Origin: CAVVEQ01 sp963828855
GTDB taxonomy: Bacteria; Chloroflexota; Anaerolineae; Anaerolineales; Anaerolineaceae
NCBI GenBank assembly: GCA_963828855.1
Contig: CAWHGB010000002.1
Coordinates: 1-64,000, forward strand
Reading direction: 5' to 3'
Length of the DNA stretch: 64,000 nucleotides
Part shown: positions 8,965 through 16,462 of the stretch, piece after piece
Numbering within the stretch: the first letter of the stretch is position 1
Layout: every line of letters starts with the position of its first letter
Notes under the pieces: model-generated
What the model was told of the DNA's origin: nothing
What the model saw: the letters and a program-made list of their open reading frames with translations, nothing else
Database searches by the model: none
Program-made: the position numbers and the translations under genes

Positions 8965-9053
8965 AGCCAATCCGCCTTGACTGTCCGCATGGACTGGAGC
9001 TTCCGCAACGCGCGGTCCCGGATCTCGACGTAGGGATTCGTGATCGGATTCGT
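8958..9053 (-). CDS. C-terminal fragment of a phage gene cut by the junction
   Basis: The minus-strand frame ends ...NPYVEIRDRALRKLQSM...KADWLW with its stop inside the next gene's start. Upstream (higher coordinates) it runs into the composition break, so only about 30 residues belong to the GC-rich side. A 12-base unit ATCACGAATCC(G/C) occurs twice in tandem at the break, giving ITNPITNP. Confidence 0.4.
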   Translation of the reverse strand, partial: TNPITNPYVEIRDRALRKLQSMRTVKADWLW

Positions 9054-9062
9054 GATTCTTAT
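9053..9062. other. Probable chimeric junction between two genomes
   Basis: To the left, base composition is strongly GC-rich with phage genes. To the right it is moderate GC with Anaerolineae-like genes. A plus-strand FemAB-like frame is recognisable only from about 9,059 (FHFGKKSWYLYG) and meets a stop codon at 9053-9055. On the minus strand a phage frame is cut at the same place. Both genes are therefore truncated at one point, which fits an assembly join better than a biological insertion. Confidence 0.75.
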
Positions 9063-9412
9063 TCCACTTTGGGAAAAAATCTTGGTATCTTTACGGAATG
9101 TCCTCCGATGAGCATCGGGATCTGATGCCAAATTATGGGCTGCAGTGGAAAGCGATCCGGCTTTCCAAAGAATTGGGCTGTGAAACATACGACCTCTGGG
9201 GAGCCCCGGACCAATTTGATGGAAGCGACCGGATGTCCGGGGTGTTCCGATTTAAAACAGGATTGGGGGGTGAAGTCGTGCGTATGATCGGTGCATGGGA
9301 TTTTCCGGTCAACCGTGTGGGATACGCACTCTATTCCAACGTATTACCAAAGATATTAGCTGTAATGCGCAAAAGGGGACTGCAGGCTACCTCCCAGGAG
9401 GCAGGGGGATGA
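9059..9412 (+). CDS. FemAB-like peptidoglycan bridge/acyl transferase, N-terminally truncated
   Basis: Only the last 117 or so residues are present. They include HFGKKSWYLYGMSSDEH, LMPNYGLQWKAI and YDLWGAPD, the C-terminal blocks of the FemX/FemAB GNAT-fold family. Members of that family add amino acids from aminoacyl-tRNA to peptidoglycan precursors. The missing N-terminal two thirds lie across the junction. The internal ATG at 9098 is not a likely true start, because conserved residues precede it. The stop overlaps the next start as ATGA (9409-9412), so the two genes were probably one operon. Confidence 0.75.
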   Translation, partial: LFHFGKKSWYLYGMSSDEHRDLMPNYGLQWKAIRLSKELGCETYDLWGAPDQFDGSDRMSGVFRFKTGLGGEVVRMIGAWDFPVNRVGYALYSNVLPKILAVMRKRGLQATSQEAGG

Positions 9413-10371
9413 TCCCGCGTCTGCACCTGGCTCATCTGCCCACACCGTTGGAAGTACTTCCACGGCTTACAGCGGAGCTCAGTGGACCGAAATTATTTAT
9501 CAAGCGCGATGACCTGACTGGAATCGCTATGGGTGGGAATAAGGTTCGAAAGTTGGAATACCTGATTGCGGAAGCACAGGCCAATGGCGCCAGGACGCTG
9601 ATAACGATGGGGGCAGCTCAGTCCAATCACGCCAGGCAAACAGCAGCGCTCGCAGCCAAGCTGGGGTTTCGTTGCGTGCTGGTCCTTTCCAGGGAAGAGC
9701 ATGAAATTGAGGATGGCAACATCCTCCTGGATCGCATCTACGGGGCAGAGATCATCTGGAGTGAGAGATCTTCAAGGGATGAAACCCTGAAATCGGTTTT
9801 CGAGGAAAATTGGAAAATGGGTGAACGCCCGTACCTGATTCCTTTGGGAGGCTCGAACCCTATCGGTACACTCGGATATTACACCGCCTTTGAAGAGTAT
9901 TTATCGCAAGAAACACAGGTGGATTGGATGGTGGTGGCATCCAGCTCAGGGGGGACCCAGGCGGGATTGGAGTTGGGCAAGCGGATCACCCAGTGGGAAG
10001 GAAAAGTCCTCGGAATTAATGTCGGATCCGATGAGAAGGACCTCGGTTTCAAGATCGCTGATCTATGCCAAGAAGCTGCTGAGCGGATTGGAAGCGGTTT
10101 GAAATGCAATCCTGCAGAGATAATCGTGAATGATGACTATTGCGGAGCTGGCTATGGTAATCCGACCGGTATCGAGATGGAAGCCATCCGGCTATTTGCG
10201 AAACTGGAAGGAATTCTCCTGGATCCGGTTTACACAGGTAGGGCGGCTGCGGGGATGATCGATCTGATCAGGAATGGATTCTTCAAACCGGGGGAAAAGA
10301 TCCTTATTTGGCATACCGGCGGTGTACCGGCGATCTTCTCGGAAAAATACGCACGGCTTCTTCGGGAATGA
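9409..10371 (+). CDS. dcyD: D-cysteine desulfhydrase / ACC deaminase family PLP enzyme
   Basis: This 320-residue fold-type II PLP enzyme converts D-cysteine to pyruvate, ammonia and sulfide, or in related proteins deaminates 1-aminocyclopropane-1-carboxylate. GGNKVRKLEYL holds the PLP lysine (K45), followed by GAAQSNHARQ for the phosphate/substrate carboxylate and a SSGGTQAGL loop. ATG 9409 is chosen because AGGAGG lies about 8 bases upstream and the family's conserved start (PRLxLAxLPTPLE) begins there. In-frame codons further upstream belong to the FemAB overlap. The two activities cannot be separated by eye. Confidence 0.88.
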   Translation: MIPRLHLAHLPTPLEVLPRLTAELSGPKLFIKRDDLTGIAMGGNKVRKLEYLIAEAQANGARTLITMGAAQSNHARQTAALAAKLGFRCVLVLSREEHEIEDGNILLDRIYGAEIIWSERSSRDETLKSVFEENWKMGERPYLIPLGGSNPIGTLGYYTAFEEYLSQETQVDWMVVASSSGGTQAGLELGKRITQWEGKVLGINVGSDEKDLGFKIADLCQEAAERIGSGLKCNPAEIIVNDDYCGAGYGNPTGIEMEAIRLFAKLEGILLDPVYTGRAAAGMIDLIRNGFFKPGEKILIWHTGGVPAIFSEKYARLLRE

Positions 10372-10391
10372 ATCAAGGTTTCCAGGCTGGG

Positions 10392-12354
10392 TCAAAGTCC
10401 CATCGTTTCAGAGCGGGTAAGATTGATCGTTTCTCCCCCAGCGACGGGAATCATCCAAATATCCCCTTCCGATTCAAAGATCAACCATTTCCCATCGGGA
10501 GAATACGACGCGTTTTTCGCCGTTTGCGATATTCCGTTAACCGGTTCAAGTTTAGAACCCGGTGAAGTTATATCCTTTTCAAAAAGAGTGGGGGATTGAG
10601 AAATCTTCGTGAATAACACTTTGCTGCCATCCGGAAACCAGGCAGGAAAACGCATGGGGCCTTCTAATTGTGTAGTTAATTGCGTCGGTGACGCCCCATC
10701 TGATCCCATCACGAATATTTGCGGATTATTCGTTGGGTACATTTCAAAGGCGATCCTGGTTCCATCCGGAGAAAACTGAGGGTTTTGCTGATTGAGTGTG
10801 GTTTCTAACAACCGGGTTGCTTTTCCTTGAATCAAGTCAAGGGTATAAATATGAGTTTTAATAAGGTTGCCTGAGCTATCCCTCAGGGAGGTGAATGCGA
10901 TCCGGTTTCCATCCGGGGACCAATCGGGATCATAATCCCCGCCAGGCATCGTCTTCAATCCATCAAGTCCGTTGCCATCAGCATCGATCAGGAAGAGGGA
11001 CGAATTCTTGTGCGGGGACGCATCCCCCTTGCAGGGAGAGACTATCACAATCCGATCCCCAGTTGGTGACCAATCCGGCTGGCAGGCTCCCCCGGGAAGG
11101 TTCGTGAGTTGCCGGAGTGAGTTATCCGCAAGGATCATGAGAAAAATCTGTGGAACGCCATCCATAATCGAGGCGAAAGCGATCGCCCCCTGGAGTCCAT
11201 TCGCTGGTGAAACCGCTATGGTCGGGATTTCAGGACTTGGGCTCATTGACAGGGCGGGAACGGTGATTGTCTTTTCTTCGGTCGGTATGAAACGTGTGGG
11301 AAAATCTGTGGGAGGCAAAGGGCTTGTTATGACCGGCAGATTGGTCGCGGCAGGGCGCGCGGGTAAGAGCAGTCTTCGAATGACTGATTCTGCAGAGGCT
11401 ACCAGGGCGATAAATAAAATCACTACAACAACAATACCGATTACTCGCCCGGGTTTCAACTTTTTGGTTTTTAAATAAGGAACAGGTTCCACAGGGTTCC
11501 GAGAAACGGTGGGAGAGAGGCTGGAGAGGTCTTCGGTTTTTTCTGAGGGTGGCAGGATGGCGAATAACGCATCCATAAAATCAGCTGCGGTTTGGAAACG
11601 CTTCTCTGGTTCAATGGATAGTGCTTTATCAATAATATCAGCCAGCCTAGAGTTCAAAGCAGGTCTGTGATGTTCAATTGGCGTAAGGCGGCTGCTTCCC
11701 ATCGCGCGGGAGATGCCGTCTTCGGGGATTTTTCCCGTCAGCGCAGCGTAAAGAGTGGCACCCAGGGAATAGATATCGGAGCGTGGGTCGGTACCGCCAC
11801 CATATTGTTCCGGAGGAGCGTATCCCGGAGTGAGCGATTGCGCCCCGGTTGTAGTGGCTCCGCTGCCCTGTACGATCTTAACCAGCCCAAAATCTACGAG
11901 ATAGATCTCGCCTTCCGGATTGATCTTAATATTTCCGGGTTTGATATCGCGGTGAAGAATGGGCGGCTGGTGGGTATGAAGATAGTTGAGTGCCCCGCAG
12001 ATGATCACGCCTACACGGATCACCAGGTCCTCAGGGAGAGGTCCAAGGCGTTTGATCATCTCGCGAAGGTCTTCGCCGGCGATAAAATCCATCACCAGGT
12101 ATTGTGAGCCGGATTCGGAGACGAAGTGATCGGTGACCCGTGGGGAGATTGGGGTGGACGAGCCCTGCAAGGACAGTTCCCTCACGGCGGAACTGGCGGG
12201 CGTAACTCTCCGTGCCGCCCATGTTTTCCTTGACCGCAACTGGGATATCAAGACTGAGATCCCGGGCAAGGTATACCGCGCCCATCCCGCCCTGCGCGAT
12301 GATGCTTTCAATTCGATATCTATTGTGAATTAATTCACCCGGTTGCAGTGTCAT
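10392..12354 (-). CDS. Ser/Thr protein kinase with TM helix and TolB-like propeller, frameshifted
   Basis: ATG 12354 starts MTLQPGELIHNRYRIESIIAQGGMGAVY, the glycine-rich loop, followed by AVKE with the ATP lysine. Near 12,140 one extra base shifts the frame (HPNLP to RVTDHF). The rest is continuous: HRDIKPGNI catalytic loop, DFG, a PPEQY activation segment, a single TM helix (about 11,390-11,450), a Pro/Thr-rich linker, and five or six FSPDG / WSPDGNRIAF repeats of a TolB/WD40-like beta propeller outside the membrane. It is probably a receptor kinase. A real frameshift would leave the kinase without its ATP-binding lobe, so an indel error is likely. GAGGAATT precedes the ATG. Confidence 0.82.
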
Positions 12355-12421
12355 GTAATTCCTCAGAAGGAATTCTACAATCGTTAGTGTCATTCTGCAA
12401 TCCGGCTGCATCAAGCCTGCA

Positions 12422-12430
12422 TGCTATAAT
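12422..12430 (+). promoter_or_regulatory. Extended -10 promoter TGnTATAAT
   Basis: TG (12422-12423), one base, then TATAAT (12425-12430) gives an extended -10 element. No good -35 is seen. The predicted RNA start is at about 12,437, right at the TTG/ATG start region of the next gene. Confidence 0.5.
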
Positions 12431-12447
12431 CATTCTTGGAAAAAAAC

Positions 12448-13296
12448 ATGAATCTGGATATCCATTCAGCTGCGGTTACAGCTTTCTGGTTGGTGGTGAT
12501 CGCGGTTGTGCTGAGTTTTTTTATCGGGTACAACCGAATCCGCGAAGGGAATAAACTTTTTTATTACAAGAAAAGAAAAGATCTTATTTCCGGAGGGTGG
12601 AAATGGATCGGCGCCGCAATCATCTTCGTTGCGTTTGCAGGGATGATCAAATACTTTGCCGAGCCAGTGGCTTACCATTATTTCCCCCCATCCCCAACAG
12701 TGACGCTTACCCCCACCATCACATTGACTCCCACCATCTCCCTGACACCGACAATCACACTGACCCCTACGATCACGGAAACGCCTTCGATCACTCCCAA
12801 TCCCACCCTGCCGGCTGAGATCATAGCCCAATTTTCTGCGACTGAGGATGTAAATCCGAATGCAGTTTTCAGCCCGGTTGGTATTTCTGCTGCCATCGAT
12901 GCTGATTTTCAACCCATCCGGCCGTCTGCGAATTTCAAGAACCCGGTCAAAGGATTATTTGGGACCTTCAGTTATGACAAAATGGTCCCGAGTTCGCAAT
13001 GGTCCGCGGTTTGGGTCAGGATGGAAGATGGCGTGATCGTATGCTCAGAGACAAAACCCTGGGATGGAAATACGGGCGGCTACGGTTATACAGAATGCCA
13101 GCCAATCGTGTCTCCCTGGATGCCAGGGGATTACCAGGTGCAAATATTTGTGGGGACCGAGTGGGCAACCTCCGGATATTTCACCATGACCGGCCAGCCA
13201 CCCACGTTCACTCCAACGCGGACGCCGACCCTGACCCGTACGGTCACTCCCACACCAAGCAATTCCGCAACAATAAAACCAACTTCGACGAAATAA
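12448..13296 (+). CDS. Membrane protein with Thr/Pro repeat linker, unknown function
   Basis: Two hydrophobic segments near the N-terminus (about residues 10-30 and 55-75) are followed by a (T-L/I-T-P-T-I) repeat stalk. An extracellular beta-rich domain of about 120 residues (VWVRMEDGVIVCSETKPWDG...) comes next, and a second TPT-rich tail. Such low-complexity stalks linking a membrane anchor to a surface domain are frequent in Anaerolineae. No enzyme motif is seen. The start is uncertain: TTG at 12436 is five bases after a TATAAT box, while ATG 12448 is in the same frame and also lacks a Shine-Dalgarno. It may be a surface sensor or adhesin-like protein. Confidence 0.65.
   Translation: MNLDIHSAAVTAFWLVVIAVVLSFFIGYNRIREGNKLFYYKKRKDLISGGWKWIGAAIIFVAFAGMIKYFAEPVAYHYFPPSPTVTLTPTITLTPTISLTPTITLTPTITETPSITPNPTLPAEIIAQFSATEDVNPNAVFSPVGISAAIDADFQPIRPSANFKNPVKGLFGTFSYDKMVPSSQWSAVWVRMEDGVIVCSETKPWDGNTGGYGYTECQPIVSPWMPGDYQVQIFVGTEWATSGYFTMTGQPPTFTPTRTPTLTRTVTPTPSNSATIKPTSTK
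12688..12813 (+). repeat. Coding repeat for a Thr/Pro-rich stalk
   Basis: The DNA carries about six imperfect units of roughly 18 bases encoding LTPTIT-type hexapeptides. It lies inside the reading frame and is a protein stalk, not a CRISPR or regulatory repeat. Confidence 0.7.
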
Positions 13297-13305
13297 CTCC
13301 TCAAG

Positions 13306-14229
13306 TCACTCCATATCTTGCTGGCTCAGACAAGTGGCGATTCGGCAGCCTAGCCGTACATTCGATTTGAGAAGATCTACGTTTACCTTCAGGCTTTCAC
13401 CCGCGGTGAGTTCACTCACTCTGCGAAGAAGAAACGGTGTGAGGGCTGCACCATGAACATCCTGATCATCGGATTCCCGCACCGCCTGCTGAATTGCTCT
13501 TTCCAACTCATCCGCAGCCACCGCAGCATGCGATGGAGGAGGGTTCACCACAAGAAGCGCTGCATCCATTTTCAAATTCGTGTGGACTGCGAATAATTCA
13601 GCGAGTTCCCTGGCTGATTCCACCCGGTGATCGATGGGCAAGCCGCTTGAGGCGGAATAGAATGCCGGGAATTCATCAGTCTGAAAACCAATCACGGGGA
13701 CCCCCATGGTTTCCAGGGTTTCACGAGTGGCTGGCAAATCCAGAATGGCTTTCGCGCCTGAACATACTACGATTATCGGCGTACGGGCAAGCTCGGGCAG
13801 GTCGGCGGACATATCGAAGGTTGAATCCCGATGAACACCACCGATGCCACCGGTGGCGAATACCTTGATCCCAGCGGAATGGGCGGCATAGAGGGTAGCG
13901 GCAACTGTTGTTCCCCCGGAATAGCGGGAAGAACAGGCGATGGAGAGATCGCGGCGGGATATTTTGCGAAGGCCATCATCAAATGCAAGGCGGCGTAATT
14001 CATCTTCGTTCATCCCAATATGGATTTCTCCATTGATCAGCCCGATCGTAGCCGGGGTGACCTTTAAGGACCGGGCAATCGATTCCAGATCTTTGGCGAG
14101 TTCCAGGTTATGGGGGCGGGGCAAGCCGTGGGTGATCACAGCGGATTCCAATGCCAGGACCGGGCTGCGATCCTGCAAGGCTTGGTTGACTTCAGGTTTT
14201 ATTTTGAAATATTGTTTGTAGGAGTCCAT
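13306..14229 (-). CDS. psuG: Pseudouridine-5'-phosphate glycosidase
   Basis: PsuG cleaves pseudouridine 5'-phosphate to uracil and ribose 5-phosphate in pseudouridine salvage. The 307-residue length matches the family. The sequence has LALESAVITHGLPRPHN, a TPATIGLINGEIHIGM block, TTVAATLYAAHSAGIKVFATGGIGGVH, and PVIGFQTDEFPAFYS, all diagnostic family blocks. The usual partner kinase PsuK is not adjacent here. The gene is convergent with the upstream membrane protein (9-base gap). A TAAAAT box lies seven bases before the ATG with no Shine-Dalgarno, suggesting a leaderless mRNA. Confidence 0.93.
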   Translation of the reverse strand: MDSYKQYFKIKPEVNQALQDRSPVLALESAVITHGLPRPHNLELAKDLESIARSLKVTPATIGLINGEIHIGMNEDELRRLAFDDGLRKISRRDLSIACSSRYSGGTTVAATLYAAHSAGIKVFATGGIGGVHRDSTFDMSADLPELARTPIIVVCSGAKAILDLPATRETLETMGVPVIGFQTDEFPAFYSASSGLPIDHRVESARELAELFAVHTNLKMDAALLVVNPPPSHAAVAADELERAIQQAVRESDDQDVHGAALTPFLLRRVSELTAGESLKVNVDLLKSNVRLGCRIATCLSQQDME

Positions 14230-14236
14230 GGATTGG

Positions 14237-14242
14237 ATTTTA
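14237..14242 (-). promoter_or_regulatory. -10 box of psuG, leaderless spacing
   Basis: On the minus strand TAAAAT is followed by seven bases and then the psuG ATG (14229). No Shine-Dalgarno fits between. No clear -35 is visible. Confidence 0.45.
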
Positions 14243-14295
14243 ACATTATTCGAGCAAGGTCTTTTTAAAAAGGGTATGTTAGAATTCCGAGCGAA

Positions 14296-15216
14296 ATGGC
14301 TTTGAGTGAAGATTCCAAATTCTACCTGGAGGTTCTGAAACCCTGGGAGTTGCTGATCAACCTGGTTTTCTATTTTCTAGGAGCAGGGTTGGCAATCTAC
14401 CTGGGAAATGAAGTGACCTGGCGATTTTTCTGGGTGGGTTTTATATTAATGGTGGCAATCCTAATCGGTGGGTCCGCATTGGCTGGGTGTTATCATCAGA
14501 TCGCGATGGGTCATTCATTCAAGAAAACCGTTAGCAACACTCTCCCAGGGACAACCCAGACGGCGGGGAGGAAAAGGCTGATCAATTGCCTACTGCTGGT
14601 TGTAACTAGCCTTGGTATCGCAATCATCCTGATCATTCAATTTATTCTGACCGCTGATATACCGCAAACAGCTGTATTATTCCTGGTCCTCGCAATCATT
14701 CTTTTCATGATTTACAGTATTCCCCCATTTCGTCTGGCAGAGAGAGGCTTTGGAGAATTTATCTGGGCGGTAGAAGGCGCATTTCTATTTCCAATCATGG
14801 GATTTCTCTTCCAACTTGGAGAATTAAACAAGGTGCTGATTTTCATCTGTGTCCCTCTTTCGTTGTTCTACCTGGTGATGGAATTAACCCGTTCTCTGCG
14901 GCCTTTCTCGCTCGATCCAAGCCGGTACCTGCGGAATACCCTGGTAGGAAGGATCGGACCGGAGCAGGGATTAAAGGTCATCATTAGCCTGATCCTTGCG
15001 GCATATATCGTTGCAGGGATCGAGGGCATTTTTGGATTATCCTGGTCGGTTCTGTGGAGAATACTGATGACCCTGCCGATCGGTATTTTTTTGATTTGGC
15101 ACTTACAACGCATCAGGGAAGGAACCAAACCGAACTGGCTGGTATTGGAAATTACCTCAATCGCTCTGGCGATTTTTCCCGCGTATTTCATTTCTTTATT
15201 GTTTTGGGCAGGGTAA
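14296..15216 (+). CDS. UbiA-like polytopic membrane protein
   Basis: The protein has 306 residues and about eight or nine hydrophobic segments. YSIPPFRLAERGFGEFIWAVEGAFLFP resembles the region following the second Asp motif in UbiA prenyltransferases (PPxR..G.GE). The first NDxxDxxxD motif is not visible: the equivalent stretch reads ALAGCYHQIAMGH. It is therefore a UbiA-like fold with a degenerate active site, or a distant family with another job. Its stop lies one base before the moeA start, so the two are probably co-transcribed. TAGAAT (14280-14285) lies ten bases upstream of the ATG. Confidence 0.6.
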   Translation: MALSEDSKFYLEVLKPWELLINLVFYFLGAGLAIYLGNEVTWRFFWVGFILMVAILIGGSALAGCYHQIAMGHSFKKTVSNTLPGTTQTAGRKRLINCLLLVVTSLGIAIILIIQFILTADIPQTAVLFLVLAIILFMIYSIPPFRLAERGFGEFIWAVEGAFLFPIMGFLFQLGELNKVLIFICVPLSLFYLVMELTRSLRPFSLDPSRYLRNTLVGRIGPEQGLKVIISLILAAYIVAGIEGIFGLSWSVLWRILMTLPIGIFLIWHLQRIREGTKPNWLVLEITSIALAIFPAYFISLLFWAG

Positions 15217-15217
15217 G

Positions 15218-16456
15218 ATGGGGGAATTCCTCAAGCTGGTAAAACCTGCCGATGGGCTGAAATTGTTTCTCGAACAAATTCAAGTTGTGCACCTGGATAC
15301 GGAAATTCTTCCCACACTGATGGCTGACGGGAGGGTGAGCGTCGAATCAATAGTCTCACCGGAACCATCCCCAGCGTTCAATCGCAGCACGGTGGATGGT
15401 TTCGCTGTGCATGCCGCGGATTCATTCGGTGCCAGCGAGGGAGTCCCCTCATTCTTTAAAATTGTAGGGGAAGTGAGGATGGGAGAACGGGCGGAAACGG
15501 CTGTCGGGCGAGGCGAGGCTTTACTGATCCATACCGGTGGAATGCTCCCGGAAGAGTGCGATGCTGTGATCATGATCGAACAAACGCAGAACACCCGCGC
15601 GAATGAGATGGAAGTGTCGAAACCGGTCAGTCCGGGTGAAAACATAATCCTCGCGGGTGAAGATTTAAAAACCGGTGAGAGAATCCTCGAGTCTGGAACG
15701 TTGATCCGGGATGTGGAAATTGGATGTATGCTGGCAGTCGGTGTACAAACGGTCAGAGTTTATCGTATGCCGGTGGTGGGCATCCTATCAAGCGGGGATG
15801 AGCTTGTTGATCCTACATGCGTACCGAAACCAGGGCAAATTCGGGATATTAATTCGTCCATTCTTTCAGCTTTAATCAGAAAGCAGGGTGGAAAAGTCAA
15901 GGTTTACGAACTGATGCCTGATGATCCAGAAAAAATGCGGGTAATCACTGGTAAAGCTTTTTCCGAATGCGACGCCCTGGTGATCACCGCTGGTTCTTCA
16001 GCAAGTACACGGGATTTCACTGCCCAGATCATCCAGGAGCTTGGCAATCCCGGGGTGATCGTGCACGGGGTTAATATCAAGCCGGGAAAACCAACGATTC
16101 TGGCTGTATGTGCCGGGAAACCGGTCATTGGACTGCCGGGGAACCCGGTGAGCGCTTTTGTGATCGCGAATTTGTTCGTTCTGCCAATGCTTCGAAAAAT
16201 CTCTGGACAGAAGAATGCCAGGCTGGAATTTCGAGGTATCGCCAAATTAAAAGTGAACTTATCTTCTATCGCCGGCCGCGAAGACTATTGGCCTGTGCGA
16301 CTTGAAAAGGTGGGTAAAGAGTGGATAGCTGATCCAATTTTCTATAAAAGCAACCTGATTTATTCTTTGGTTAAGGCGGACGGTCTGGCAATTATCCCGG
16401 CAGACGCGAACGGTTTCCAGGCCGGTTCGGAAGTTGAAATCATACCCTTGAGATGA
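15218..16456 (+). CDS. moeA: Molybdopterin molybdenumtransferase MoeA
   Basis: MoeA inserts molybdate into adenylated molybdopterin in molybdenum cofactor synthesis. At 412 residues it has the family layout. NRSTVDGFAVHAAD lies in domain I, IHTGGMLPEECDAVIMIE and SPGENIILAGEDLKTG in domain II, the GILSSGDELV...GQIRDIN and ITAGSSASTRDF blocks in domain III, and a C-terminal beta-barrel domain. The usual SGGVSxG in domain III is SSASTRD here, as also in the next gene. A second MoeA follows six bases later, so the pair may be specialised for different metals or steps. Confidence 0.9.
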   Translation: MGEFLKLVKPADGLKLFLEQIQVVHLDTEILPTLMADGRVSVESIVSPEPSPAFNRSTVDGFAVHAADSFGASEGVPSFFKIVGEVRMGERAETAVGRGEALLIHTGGMLPEECDAVIMIEQTQNTRANEMEVSKPVSPGENIILAGEDLKTGERILESGTLIRDVEIGCMLAVGVQTVRVYRMPVVGILSSGDELVDPTCVPKPGQIRDINSSILSALIRKQGGKVKVYELMPDDPEKMRVITGKAFSECDALVITAGSSASTRDFTAQIIQELGNPGVIVHGVNIKPGKPTILAVCAGKPVIGLPGNPVSAFVIANLFVLPMLRKISGQKNARLEFRGIAKLKVNLSSIAGREDYWPVRLEKVGKEWIADPIFYKSNLIYSLVKADGLAIIPADANGFQAGSEVEIIPLR

Positions 16457-16462
16457 ATTTAT

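Larger units (their letters stand above)
3641..9055. mobile_element. Integrated phage-like element, right end missing
   Basis: The element starts at the tRNA-Pro remnant, carries a tyrosine integrase next to that end, and then a run of minus-strand phage-type genes including an HK97-fold major capsid protein and a tail/portal-associated small protein. No portal, terminase, protease or tail genes are seen, because the sequence changes to unrelated low-GC DNA at about 9,053-9,062. I therefore see the integrase end and the capsid region, not the whole element. Most of its genes contain frameshifts, so it is either a decayed prophage or poorly sequenced. Confidence 0.7.

Noticed and set aside
3641..9412. 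A prophage truly inserted in the FemAB gene of the Anaerolineae-like genome
   Set aside because: The other flank is a high-GC genome with its own tRNA attachment site, and both genes are cut at the same base. A biological insertion would leave the same host on both sides.
10408..12311. Stand-alone propeller protein starting at the internal start of the long frame (12311)
   Set aside because: The kinase N-lobe is directly upstream in another frame with a single-base offset, so one gene is the simpler reading.
12688..12813. CRISPR-like short repeats
   Set aside because: The units are coding for a Thr/Pro stalk, without spacers, cas genes or a leader.
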